From Candidula unifasciata (lineage: Eukaryota; Mollusca; Gastropoda; Stylommatophora; Geomitridae), in assembly GCA_905116865.2 (NCBI GenBank), contig CAJHNH020002502.1, positions 372,236-436,235 of the forward strand: 64,000 nt of DNA, in the 5' to 3' direction. Below, in pieces: positions 52,752 through 64,000 of this stretch (position 1 is its first letter; every line of letters starts with the position of its first letter). The notes under the pieces were generated by a model. The model made no database searches. It was given only the letters and a program-made list of their open reading frames with translations, and was not told the origin of the DNA. Position numbers and translations under genes: made by a program.

Positions 52752-52779
52752 GTTTAGACTATTTGATCTGTAGCAGTTT
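52619..52779 (-). CDS. PTPN13-like: Exon 1: short 5' UTR, start codon and KIND domain start
   Basis: Acceptor CTTGCAG precedes 28 nt of leader, then the first ATG at 52751-52749. The 44 codons begin [16 protein letters not shown] and contain [19 protein letters not shown], the KIND-domain opening (GPLxExEIWAxLxQ). The frame stays open upstream of the ATG, so an upstream in-frame start in an unseen exon is possible. The donor is GG|GTAAAA-like with one base carried over (phase 1). The acceptor implies at least one non-coding exon further right, which I could not place. Confidence 0.85.
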
Positions 52780-52964
52780 CTGCAAGTAGGCAAGAGTCAC
52801 GTTCAGTAATTCTAATGTGTATTATTTAACACTTTTTGTCCAAGGCAAATTTGTATTCTAACACCAACAATCAGGGACTGATGGAGTTGAAAGTAATGGC
52901 TCTTCTTCTTATACAGTCCAGACTGTGTAGCACTGGTAAGCAAACCTGTTTATAACTTTCTCCC

Positions 52965-53245
52965 CATGTGGGATCCGGGGCACCATTGTCGGAAAAACAA
53001 GAACAGGCACACTGATTTTTTATCAAACATGTTGTAGGAGTTGATTAATTGGGGGCATCGTCCGAAGTTGGAGTACATTCATCTGAGAGGTAAGGAACCG
53101 AGAGTCTGCATACAAATAAGCCTGATTTGTGAAACAGGCGTGCAAGCAACACTCAGGTTCTGGAACAAGATTAAGATCAGGAGATGGACTAACACCCATA
53201 ACTTTTTAGTGAAGTTTAAAGTCGGTGACCATGAAGAAGGAAAAC
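52965..53245 (-). repeat. Short repeat, head A plus 3' module
   Basis: The plus strand shows the complement: GTGGGATCCGGGGCACCATT, GAGAGGTAAGGAACCGAGAG, AGTTTAAAGTCGGTGACCAT, then GAAGAAGG. Confidence 0.75.
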
Positions 53246-53934
53246 TGTTCGTATTCTCTTCTGTTATTTCCTACCCTCCCGTTGAAGTCACCCATTACAT
53301 ATAGTATGCTGTCTCCCTCGACACCCACAGCGGTAAAAGAGGAAGTGAAGAAGAAGAAGACCATGAAGAGAAAGTTTATGGCTTTCTGTCTTATGTAAAA
53401 ACCAAATGCTGTTTGATAAACATCCAGTTTGGCAAGTCACTTAAACATTCTTCTTCTGCCTTCTATCACCCAATGGAGCTGCTCTATCCTTCACTTTTGC
53501 ATACAGCCCACCTTATGTTCTTCCCACATTATAAACTTCACTCTCTATCTCCCTTTTCCAAGTGTTTTCATGGAAGGGGGTTGGGGGGGGGGGGGGAGGG
53601 GTTGCCTTTTTTTCTATGCACCTGTGAGTTTCATTGGAAAGACATTCTAGTTATACTGAATTTGAGCACTGACCAAAATTATAGGTAACATGTTTGTAAT
53701 CTCTGGACCTTGCAATAACAGGATTTCAATCTTGCTTATAACTAGTGTGTCACATGTTGACTATCTGCTGTGTGTGACTTGTTCAAAGAAGTAACTTTAT
53801 AAAATCTGGAGGAAGGAGGCAATCGAGAAATTTTTTATACTGGTTAGTCTCAAAGAAAGAAATTTGTTTTAGCAATGTGTTTGCTATTTATTAGTCAGGT
53901 GAAGACGGTAAACAATAATTTCTTCACTATCTTT

Positions 53935-54070
53935 TTTTTTCATCGAGTTTACGAGGTATGAACTCCTGCAGAAAGTTATGGTTGTTCATCCATTTCTGCA
54001 CTTCAGTCTTGTTATAGAACTAAAGTTTTGCATGCACATCCATTTTACACATCTGGTTATATGTAATTTT
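53935..54070 (+). repeat. Short repeat, head A, truncated by a GA microsatellite
   Basis: CAGAAAGTTATGGTTGTTCA, TGCATGCACATCCATTTTAC then ATCTGGTTATATG before the (GA)n run. Confidence 0.7.
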
Positions 54071-54211
<141 letters not shown>

Positions 54212-54404
54212 GAAACATTTCGACCACATTAAAAGATATAACATTCTTTTGGGCACTCTTCCGAATACCGTCTCAAATTATTCACAGTGAAAAACATCCC
54301 TTTGAGAGCCTCAGGTTATGTATTAAAAACATTTAGGCCATCATCATCAGTTTCCACTTCTGCCGCTATTGCTAAATAGATAGCAATGATTAGACATTGA
54401 GCTA

Positions 54405-54605
54405 AGCGACGTGGGGAGGAATAATTTTCGTTCCATTGAAGTGTTGTGGGGAGGAATAGACTGTAATCCATTGTTTAAGGCGACAAATTAGGACTTTGCT
54501 GAAATCGGATGTGTTGGGGCAAAAGGCACAGATATCGCAGCCTAGATTTAAACCCCAACACAACGTCCCAACCGCCCTTTTAAGGGCTAAAAACAGTTAT
54601 CACCC
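54405..54605 (-). repeat. Short repeat, head A'
   Basis: GGCGACAAATTAGGACTTTG, TGAAATCGGATGTGTTGGGG, GCACAGATATCGCAGCCTAG, CCTTTTAAGGGCTAAAAACA. Confidence 0.72.
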
Positions 54606-54786
54606 AGCGGGAATCGAACAGCGGTCACCCGTATGACAGGCGGTATACTTAAAACTGTACTACTGAAAACTCGAGTTAGGTTCAAATAAAATTATATAAT
54701 AACGCAAAGCATAGTTCGTAGTGTTCCTATTCCATATTTTTAACGATATGACCTTTTGAGGCCCTGAATGGGATGTTTTGGTTCTT

Positions 54787-55086
54787 CTTGCAATAATGGT
54801 CGCTACTTGGACGACGACGGCCGCTTAGTCAGAGTTCAGTCCCCTGGCTGCAGTGCAATTACGGAGTGGACAAGGCACGAATCACAAAACACAGTGAGTT
54901 CAACATGGCATCTATACCACGCGCTGCGACTCACATTAGCCTAACCCTAACCTTATCCCTAACCCTAAACCCTAATTATGTCATTTGTGTCGTTCCCTCT
55001 TTTCCACTCCATAATTGCACTGCAGCCAGGGGACTGAACTCCGACTAAGCGGCCGTCGCCGTCCAATTAGCGACCGTTATTGCAAG
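54787..55086. mobile_element. Fold-back element with 84-bp inverted arms and telomere-like core
   Basis: Left arm 54787-54870 and right arm 55003-55086 are reverse complements at roughly 90% (CTTGCAATAA ... GCAGTGCAATT). The 130-bp loop contains CCTAACCCTAACC, CCCTAACCCTAAACCCTAA: TTAGGG-type telomere repeats on the opposite strand. No ORF and no clear TSD. Confidence 0.75.
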
Positions 55087-55089
55087 GAC

Positions 55090-56520
55090 AGTCCATTTCA
55101 GACTGAAGCAAGAGAAAGATAACGATACAAGTGGGAGGACAACATCAAGAAATTGACTAAGAGCAGTCTGTGAAAAGAGACAGTGACTGTGAGTGACTGA
55201 GATCCGTTTTGCAAGCAACCTTCCGTGTGGAGACGGCTCCTGGCTGATTGATTATCATTGAACTGAAATTTACTTTACAAATATACATCAGTTTTAAATC
55301 AAGTCGAAATCAACTAAACACAACGCAAGTATATGAACCTATTATCTCAAATCTTCACTCGGCTTCTGAGCTTCTCCTCCAATAGAGAAATAGAGGCTCT
55401 AGACTTCGAAAAAGTCCCGAAGTTTGTTTCTGAGTTCTCTCTGTGTGAACTCTGATTAGTCTGATGTTGTCTGCGAGTTGGTAGACTATATAATAAACGC
55501 AAACAGCCCTACAATGGCTGTCCTATTATAACAGAATGAACTTACAGATATAAACTTTACGCAAAACAGTAGTCGAAAGTCATACGATCTGATCAATCGT
55601 CTTGCCAAAGTGTGTCGAAACTTATCCTGGTTGAGTTCTCTAAGTTGCTTCCTCCATTTCTTGTTGTACTTGTTTGCCAGGTAATCTTCGTAAACGACAA
55701 GCCATTTATATTATCTTTTCCACTTTTTAGAAAAATTAATCGTTTTACTGGCGTATATGTTTCTTTTGTCCTTTTATAAAAATAAAGTATATATTTTAAA
55801 CATTTTATACACTTGTTATGTAAAAATGTGCAGATGCATCGTGTGATTTTATGTATGCCAATTTAAGGAAACTTTGCTGGCAACAGGTACCACTTCCTTG
55901 TAGGGTAGTGGGTGAGTTAACACAGATTCATAACTCACACTGACCTACATTATGTTATCTCAGGGACACCGCCCTAATATCCCAGCGCCTGAGGCGCAGA
56001 AAGGTCAGGTGGTACCCGGTGTGGGTGTGGAAAATTGTATTTGCTGTCATCCCCCCCCCCCCACCCCCATCCTGGCCGAAATTATTAAAGAAGGCAAAAA
56101 TAAGATACAGTTGCAAGAGATATGTTCTAGTTTATTTACTTAACTTTGTGAGCATACGCATTTAACACATGGCTTAGCCAGAGAACCGAACTGGACTCAT
56201 AATGGACCTAAAATAAATCTTAGCAACTTAAGTTTTAAAAAAAAATCTTCTCAGATAATGTTACTCGAACATGTATTTTAAAAAAAAAACGAAAAGTATA
56301 TCAACAAGCTTCACAATATAACAAACAACATGGGAACGTTGCGGCCATGGAACCTTCCTCAGCACATACATACATGAAACACACAATGCTTACAAGAACC
56401 TTAAGACTTGAGTCAGATTTCATAGATAATCCAAAAGTGCATATTTAACATCTAACTAAAAATCTTAATCAAAGACCGTTCTGATAAATGCTGTTTAGAA
56501 GTTTTGATTGGCTGATTTAC
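55090..56520. other. Upstream region, nothing firm
   Basis: Candidate location for the gene's 5' UTR exons, but no TATA, initiator or donor could be tied to exon 1's acceptor. A poly-C run lies at 56,050. Confidence 0.4.
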
Positions 56521-56524
56521 TTTT

Positions 56525-56925
56525 ACCCCACCAGGACATCACGCCGAGCGATAAACACCTGGTGACACAAAGTGCCACCATTCAGACGAGAATCACCCGG
56601 GGGGGGGAGGTCCCAGAAACCCCGTTGAACACATAGGTTGGGTTATATTAGGGCCCTCGGCAACAGCCGGGGTGGGCTATAAATAACGAAAAACTGCTTC
56701 CCACATGAAGACGGAAGAATATTTGTGTTTAGAAGTGAGTGAATGAGTGAGTGAGATTCAACCCCTACCTGGACATCGATCCAGCAATTAACACAAGATG
56801 ACACAAAGTGCCACCACGCAGATGAGGATCACCAAGGGAGATTTCACAGAAACCCCGTTCAACCCAAAGGATGGGTTATATTAGGGCTCCAGTAACAGCC
56901 TGGGTGGGGCATTAAAAAAATGCGT
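56525..56925 (-). repeat. Repeat family D, two tandem-like copies
   Basis: 56,525-56,690 and 56,755-56,925 both contain GACACAAAGTGCCACCA, CAGAAACCCCGTT and GGGTTATATTAGGGC. The second ends just before the TATC microsatellite. Confidence 0.7.
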
Positions 56926-56981
56926 CCGACACTGGGACGCAGATATTTGGTTTATATTTGCTTAAAAGTTTCGGCAGCTTG

Positions 56982-58478
<1,497 letters not shown>

Positions 58479-58929
58479 GATTGTATATTTGTCAGTATGT
58501 ACGTATATCCATGTGTAACATAACTTCATTGGTGATCTACAAGGTGGAGAACTGTGAATCAAACGTAGTGTAATTTCAATTGAATGCCCTCCCCTAGTTC
58601 ATTTCTGACTAATGTGCCGCTAAGGTTCCATGGCGTCACGAACGTAAAAATATATTTGTGGCTTTAATGGTGCAGAAATTTCACCTTTAACTCTACCAAT
58701 AATTTCTCTTCGATTGACACTCTAGAGACAAAGAAGCAAAGTTTAAAGTCGAACTAAAATAATAATACAAAAAAAGAAATTCCATTGTAGATTTCAAAAA
58801 TGCTATTTCAAGAAATCTATGTTATGTTATTTTATCACAGTCGACGTCACTGACAGTTGGAATTTCCATTTGTGCTTAGTTGTCGAAAGTGTGTACCTCT
58901 AGTGTGTTCGTTATTTCAAAACCTAATTT

Positions 58930-59085
58930 CGGCTGTTTTTGGGGAGCTCTAATATAACTTAACGGTTGAACGGAATTCCTGGGACTTGGGCCAGGGTGAT
59001 TCTTATCCGAATGGTGGCACTTTGTGTCACCGAGTGTTAGTCGCTAGTTGGGCGGTCCTGGTGGGGTTGAACGTCACTAATTCAT
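58930..59085 (+). repeat. Repeat family D copy
   Basis: TTGAACGGAATTCCTGGGAC, GGCACTTTGTGTCACC and GGTCCTGGTGGGGTTGAA match family D in the 7.5-kb orientation. Confidence 0.65.
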
Positions 59086-59099
59086 TGCAGAAGGTAGTC

Positions 59100-59830
59100 T
59101 TTACAGCATAGCTCGCTGATGTCGGGTAGGTCATAAGATGGATGTTGTAATGACCTCCTCAACATCATCATCAGGCAAGGAGTCGGTCGATGTCGGCGAA
59201 GATGTTTCCCCCACAATTACCTGTAATAACGGACTGACAACCGGTCGTCTTCCTGCTACTCTATCAACTGAACAACAATGTTCTGCTTCCGTTGCATACA
59301 CTTTGGCAAAGGCAGCTCTTCGGTGGAGGGTAGATGGAAACCCCGGAGAATGACATTGCAAAACGAGAGAGAGGGGGAGAGAGAGAGATCGAGGAGTGAG
59401 AGAAAAGGGACGTAAGATTACCTGGGATACCATAGGCAGAAAACCCCTAGAGAGGCAGCAATGGGTGTCCACTTGAGAATGCCCTGTGTGTCAACTGCGA
59501 GCCGAAGAGGATACGGGTATATATTCGCTTAGACAGCAACTTTTAAACTATCATAATGTGCTGGGTGAGTGGTGGTGGAAATGAGCATGTACGAAGGTTA
59601 CGTGGGCGGGGAGGGAGAGGGGGGGGGGGCAAAAGACCTTACCTTGGCAGGATAAACTCAGAAACCTGTGAAATAAAGAAGACACGCTCCCAGTCTTTTT
59701 ACTCCTCACTTCCCCAATCTTGTTCTCTGTCCATTTTTTGCACAAATTACTTCATCGTCATCACCATAATCAATGTCCTTGCCAAAAAGGGTGGGTGATT
59801 ATGCCTCTCCACAACCTGCGATCTTCCATG
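59100..59830. other. Upstream region with open frames of doubtful coding value
   Basis: A 113-codon minus frame (59,131-59,472, no ATG at its start) and a 71-codon plus frame (59,138-59,353) overlap. GA runs lie at 59,365-59,395 and a G-run near 59,620. No family match. Confidence 0.4.
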
Positions 59831-60055
59831 GCATCTTCTTTCTTTCTTGCGTTCACCAGCTGTAAATTGAGGCAGAAAGTTTTGGTTGTTCGTCCACTTC
59901 TGGACTGCAGTCCTTTTCCAGAACCTGAGTGTTGCGTGTGCATCCGTTTGACAGATCTGACTCATGTGTGTGCAGACTGTTCGTTTCTTGCCTCTCAGAC
60001 AGATGCACTCCAAATTCGAAGGAAGCTCCCAGTTAGTCGACTCTTACGACCATGT
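59830..60055 (+). repeat. Short repeat, head A
   Basis: GCGTTCACCAGCTGTAAATT, TGCATCCGTTTGACAGATCT, GCCTCTCAGACAGATGCACT, GTTAGTCGACTCTTACGACC. Confidence 0.8.
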
Positions 60056-60589
60056 ATCAATTCGTGTGCTGACAATCTTCCACGTCAGGACAAAAAGGCT
60101 GTCAAGAATCTGCTCGCGTGGTCTCCCTCTATCTCCTTTTTCACACGCAGAACTTATTTAGCATTTAAATACTAAGCTCAAGCAATAATTTTCTGGGATT
60201 TATATAGACAGGAAAAGCGACCAGTAAAGGAGCTGGCAACTCAACTTATGACGTGTTTGTCGTGATACTGGAAGGGTTAACACTCCATATCACAGTAGAA
60301 GTAAGTATTCGCCATGGGGCTGCCTCGATAGAACATGTTTTGCAGCAGCTTCTACTGGCCAGGCAAAGTTATAATTTCTCAAAGAGACATCAGTTAAGTG
60401 ATTTTGTGCACACACATGGTCTACTACTGTCATACAGTGACGAGGTTTTTTAGGTGCAGCGCTCATTTGTCGGTTTTGATTGCTTCGTTTTACCTCTTTT
60501 CTTGTATCTCTATTTTGACTTGACTGTTGCCGCTGCTACTACTGCGACCGTCCTCAGAAAGGCGGTTGCTACGTTGTTGTATGGTTCAC

Positions 60590-60900
60590 AGACAGGAACG
60601 CCTTTTGGCCCGCCACATTCGATGTAAGCGAACCCCTAATTAGTCGCCTTTTATGACATACTAGTCAGGGGATAGTGGACAATGTCTTCTGGGGGGTCCC
60701 ACAAGTATAGGACCCCAGGCTACTCTCCATATTTCAAGTGCCTTATTATAAACACAAATTGCATTCCAGTGAATGTTTGCCGTAGGAGCTGCGCAGCACA
60801 CTCGTTTACCCAGGGGCTTATAATGCTGTGAAGACAGCTGGAGCACCCCCCCCCCCCCTCCCTCGCCCCATTTAGGGCCTCAGAACTCAGACAGTCATGC
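60590..60900 (+). repeat. Degraded short-repeat material (common 3' module)
   Basis: CCTAATTAGTCGCCTTTTAT, TGACATACTAGTCAGGGGAT, then a second poly-C/CCCCATTTAGGGCCTCAGAA end at 60,848-60,892. Confidence 0.5.
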
Positions 60901-61069
60901 ATCTACTAAAGATCAGAGATCGGCAGTAGCACATCAGTTAGCAGGCTTGCTTGCCTAGCTAGTGGACCTTGCTTCAGCTTGTTGCTTCCACTCCACGCTG
61001 CTACCTGAAAGACTGACCCCCATGAAATCATAGAATCTAAATCTGTTTGGCAAGCCAGCGGGGCACGTC

Positions 61070-62570
61070 CTAGATAACATACTCAGTCCCCAAAGAAGCT
61101 ATCTACTCAGTCCCCAAAGAAGCTATCTAGTCAGTCTCCAAAGAAGCTATCTATTTTGTCCCCAAAGAAGCTATCTAGTCAGTCCACAAAGAAGCTATTT
61201 AGTCAGTCCCCAAAGAAGCTATCTACTCAGTCCCCAAAGAAGCTATCTAGTCAGTCCCCAAAGAAGCTGTCTAGTCAGTTCCCAAAGAAGCTGTCTAGTC
61301 AGTCCCCAAAGAAGCTATCTAGTCAGTCCCCAAAGAAGCTATCTAGTCAGTCCCCAAAGAAGCTATCTACTCAGTCCCCAAAGAAGCTATCTAGTCAGTC
61401 CCCAAAGAAGCTATCCACTCAGCTCCCAAAGATGCTATCTAGTCAGTCCCCATAGATGCTATCTAGTCAGTCCCCAAAGGAGCTATCTACTCAGTCCCCA
61501 CAGAAGCTATCTAGTCAGTCCCCAACAGTCTTTATTACATACCCAGGCAACCACTGCCACGCCAAGTGTATACCCACTGGTAAATTCTGTTCCAACTACA
61601 CAGCAGAGATCGTAGCATTGGAGCAGGCAGCCGAAATGTTACACAACACCAGTTCTGACTGTCACCAAGTGGTCAAATTCACAGATGCGCTATCGGTGCT
61701 TCAAGCCCTCAAGAGTGGCAAACTCCCTCACTTGAGATCTGAACTTAGCAAGGTGGCTGCCCAAAAGTGTACTGTACTCCAATGGGTGCCATAACACTGT
61801 GGTATACCAGGGAACGAAACCGCAGATAAACTTGCTAAGAAAGGGGCAGAATGTGACCAGGAAGAGAATGCAGTAACATACTATGAGAAGGAAAGGGCCA
61901 TCCAAGCTATTAGAAGTGAGCAGAGTCTGGCCAGAGATGACTACCACTTACTTGACCGGCATGGGCAGGTCATTGTCCTACATCTCAGGACAGGACATAA
62001 CAAACTTAACCAGCATATGCACAGGCTTGGTCAAAGTAGTTCACCTTTTTGCCCTTGTGGGCTATGTGTGCAGACTACAGAATATGTGGTGCAAGACTGT
62101 CCCTTGTTCAGCCCATTAAGAAGGGGATACTGGCCCAGTGAGTCACCACTGTACACAAAGTTGTATGGGAATAAAAATAAACTCATAAAAACAGTCAAGT
62201 TTATCACAAGAACATGTATGTCGGTGTAAATCAGAAAGCGAACACAAGAAGAAGAAGTCCCCAAAAAAGCTATCTAGTCAGTCCCCAAAGAAGCAATCTA
62301 GTCAGTCCCCAAAAAAGCTATCTAGACAGTCCCCCAAAAAGCTATCAAGTCAGTCCCCAAAAAAGCTATCTAGTCAGTCCCCTAAAAAGCTATCTAGTCA
62401 GTCCCCAAAAAAGCTATCAAGTCAGTCCCCAAAGAAGCTATCTAATCAGTCCCCAAAAAGCTAACAAGTCAGTCCTCAAAAAAGCTTTCTAGTCAGTCCC
62501 CAAAAAAGCTATTTAGTCAGTCCCCAAAGAAGCTATATAGTCAGTCCACAAAGAAGCTTATACATGAGAC
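61070..62570. repeat. 24-bp minisatellite split by a LINE
   Basis: Unit AGTCAGTCCCCAAAGAAGCT followed by ATCT in two blocks, 61,070-61,525 (about 19 units) and 62,258-62,570 (about 13 units). Because 24 is a multiple of 3, it gives a long open frame of 8-residue repeats (SQSPKKLS), which I do not regard as a gene. Confidence 0.95.
61526..62257 (+). mobile_element. LINE 3' fragment with RNase H domain inserted in a 24-bp minisatellite
   Basis: Plus strand: FCSNYTAEIVALEQAAEML, KFTDALSVLQALKSG, then VLQWVP, a stop, HCGIPGNETADKLAKKGAE, LHLRTGHNKLNQHMHRLG, and a Cys-rich end CPCGLCVQTTEYVVQDCP. The tail is AAGAAGAAG. Array units resume at once on both sides; flanking TCCCCAA (61519-61525, 62258-62264) may be the TSD but is also part of the array unit. 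Confidence 0.88.
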
Positions 62571-62689
62571 AAGGGACTCTGACAACGAAATCACCGGGGG
62601 AAAAAGGGGGGGGGGGGATGCAGCCCCAACATCATTTCTAACTTTTTTTGGGGGTGAGAGGGGCGGAGTCCACAAGGGAGATAAGGCTT

Positions 62690-62740
62690 GTTTAAGCAAT
62701 AATAACAATAATAATAATAGTATAAGGATAATAATAATGT
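62690..62740. repeat. (AAT)n microsatellite
   Basis: AATAATAACAATAATAATAA, followed by a few more degenerate units. Confidence 0.85.
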
Positions 62741-62817
62741 AATGGCAAAATCTGCCGAATATTAAACCTGAAATAATATGAAATCTTTAAACAAAAACTA
62801 AACAAGAAAACTTCTTT

Positions 62818-63085
62818 ATATGGTTGGCGCGGTGGCGGGAGATTGGTCCTTCATATTTGTAGCAGGCTGTGTTGCTAAGTTGATGCGAACGCTTCGTAAT
62901 GCCGGGTTCGATCCCAGTCATGCGCCTTGCGTTGGTTTCGATAGTGGTATTAAGAAAGCCGACCGCCGAGAAAGCAATGGCAAACTACTGCATTTGCATA
63001 GAAAAACCACACAACAGCCAGGTGCTTTTAGGGTTGGTTCTGCAACGTATTGTAAAGGATACCCAACTAACCAGTTTGTCAGCAG
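62818..63085 (+). repeat. tRNA-derived SINE, family C
   Basis: Head GGCGCGGTGGCGGGAGATTG, box B GCCGGGTTCGATCCCAG, then GGCAAACTACTGC, AAAACCACACAACAGCCA and GTTCTGCAACGTATTGTAAA-GGATAC. The most complete copy of this family here. Confidence 0.75.
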
Positions 63086-63089
63086 TGCG

Positions 63090-64000
63090 GTCAAGAAATG
63101 ACATCACCAGAGAAAAGTGGAGGAGTTGCCAATAAATCCCATGTTCTACGTCGATTAATTTACTTCGAACTGCCCCGTTTTAAAAGCCTGGCCACACTAA
63201 GCTTAACCCGTGATAAATGTCGCAACCCTGCTGACTTTAAGTAGTATCAATCTCTCTTGTCCGACGCCTAGATAAAACAGGGTACATTTTAATATCCCAC
63301 CTAAGAGACAACCTAAACAAGTTTGGCCACGCATTCTGACAACGGTCATTCATTACCGACTCATAATTCAGCCGACCGCATTGATACTGTTGCCACAACC
63401 CGACAGCTTGATGGGCGGGGAGGGTATAAATCTACCGACCTGTGAACTGTAATTTGCCCGCTCTTTATGTCCTTTCTGACGGGAATTCGTCCCCATCCTG
63501 TTCCTGGGCCGATGGTGTCTGGTTGCGTCCGGCTTTTATTACCCGCGGAAAAAAACAGCTGCAGACTTCACTTTGATCTGAAAGGCCGTTTGCCAGGGCT
63601 GTCACAGACTTAATGTCCAGCTTTCGCACAAACACACTAGTTTGCTCAGCATCGGCGACTGGTTGATTGATAAGACCATGGGTAATATGGTTTGGCGCGG
63701 CTTTGATCTTGTCGATGGGTCCATTAGCAGAAATTCCACATTCCAAGATTGCTAGCTACAAGGGGCAGGTATGTGGCCCCTCGCCGTCTGCTATCTAGCA
63801 TAGACATCAAATCAGACTGGAACCGGGCAAATGTAATCCCAGATACTGCCGTAGGTTGTGAGACCTTCACAACTACAAGGTCACGGCATTACAAGGCCCA
63901 CAGTGTTTCCTTTTGATATGAGTAGAAAGTTACACAAAAGGCCCTTTTTTTACGGAAAAATATACACCAGGCAAAGGATCATGCAGACATTGTCATTGCC
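63090..64000. other. Right edge, less AT-rich, no gene recognised
   Basis: A GC box-like GGGCGGGG and TATAAA lie close together at 63,413-63,429 on the plus strand. A 93-codon minus frame (63,465-63,746) lacks an ATG at its start and has no recognised domain. Confidence 0.35.

Noticed and set aside
26..52751. Calling the gene PTPN13 outright rather than PTPN13/FRMPD2-family
   Set aside because: The phosphatase domain that separates the two lies outside the window.
59131..59472. 113-codon minus frame ending with an acidic tail
   Set aside because: No ATG at its start, overlapped by another open frame, part low-complexity; no family recognised. Could be a distal exon but unsupported.
61156..61794. 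Open frames of SQSPKKLS-type repeats joined to an RNase H-like part
   Set aside because: 24-bp minisatellite read in frame by chance, running into a LINE insertion; no start context or splice signals.
63465..63746. 93-codon minus frame at the right edge
   Set aside because: Begins at a TTG, not ATG; no domain or splice support.

Overview
This window is eukaryotic nuclear DNA from an intron-rich, repeat-dense animal genome. The evidence is split protein domains bounded by GT/AG introns, tRNA-derived SINEs, non-LTR retrotransposon fragments, Tc1/mariner and hAT relics, long microsatellites and a TTAGGG-type telomere motif. The repeat style fits a mollusc or other lophotrochozoan, but that placement is inference. 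I see no bacterial operon, CRISPR array or new multi-gene system.

One protein-coding gene fills positions 26-52,751 on the minus strand: the 5' three-quarters of a PTPN13 / FRMPD2-family scaffold (PTPN13 is the FERM- and PDZ-containing non-receptor tyrosine phosphatase). I built 32 exons by hand from AG/GT borders, and 30 of 31 junctions keep the reading frame. The order is a KIND domain (exons 1-5), a linker with an Arg-Ser tract (exon 6), further linker (7-12), FERM F1-F3 (14-19), an acidic or Ser-rich linker (20-24), PDZ1 (25), linker (26), a second PDZ (27-29), a 305-codon linker exon (30) and a third PDZ most like vertebrate PDZ4 (31-32). That is about 1,940 codons. Any last PDZ and the phosphatase domain would lie beyond the left edge, so PTPN13 and FRMPD2 cannot be told apart here. 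The 5' UTR exons and promoter were not found.

The introns are packed with repeats. Non-LTR (LINE) fragments include three with perfect 13-bp target-site duplications: 24,390-25,582, 28,825-29,132 and 42,817-43,513. There is a very abundant short repeat with two alternative 'head' modules on one common poly-C end, tRNA-derived SINEs with a CTTTA-type tail, and a SINE with a TGTAAAGGATAC end. A 956-bp mariner relic with inverted repeats, two hAT-like MITEs, a piggyBac-like MITE and an RPS20 processed pseudogene are also present. Minisatellites have units of 32, 37, about 28 and 41 bp; the 41-bp array copies the splice donor of exon 10.

Right of the gene (52.8-64 kb) there is no convincing gene. 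This part holds GA and TATC/TACC/TGTC microsatellites (the latter about 1.5 kb), a fold-back element with telomere-like repeats between its arms, a 24-bp minisatellite split by an RNase H-bearing LINE fragment, and a complete-looking SINE.
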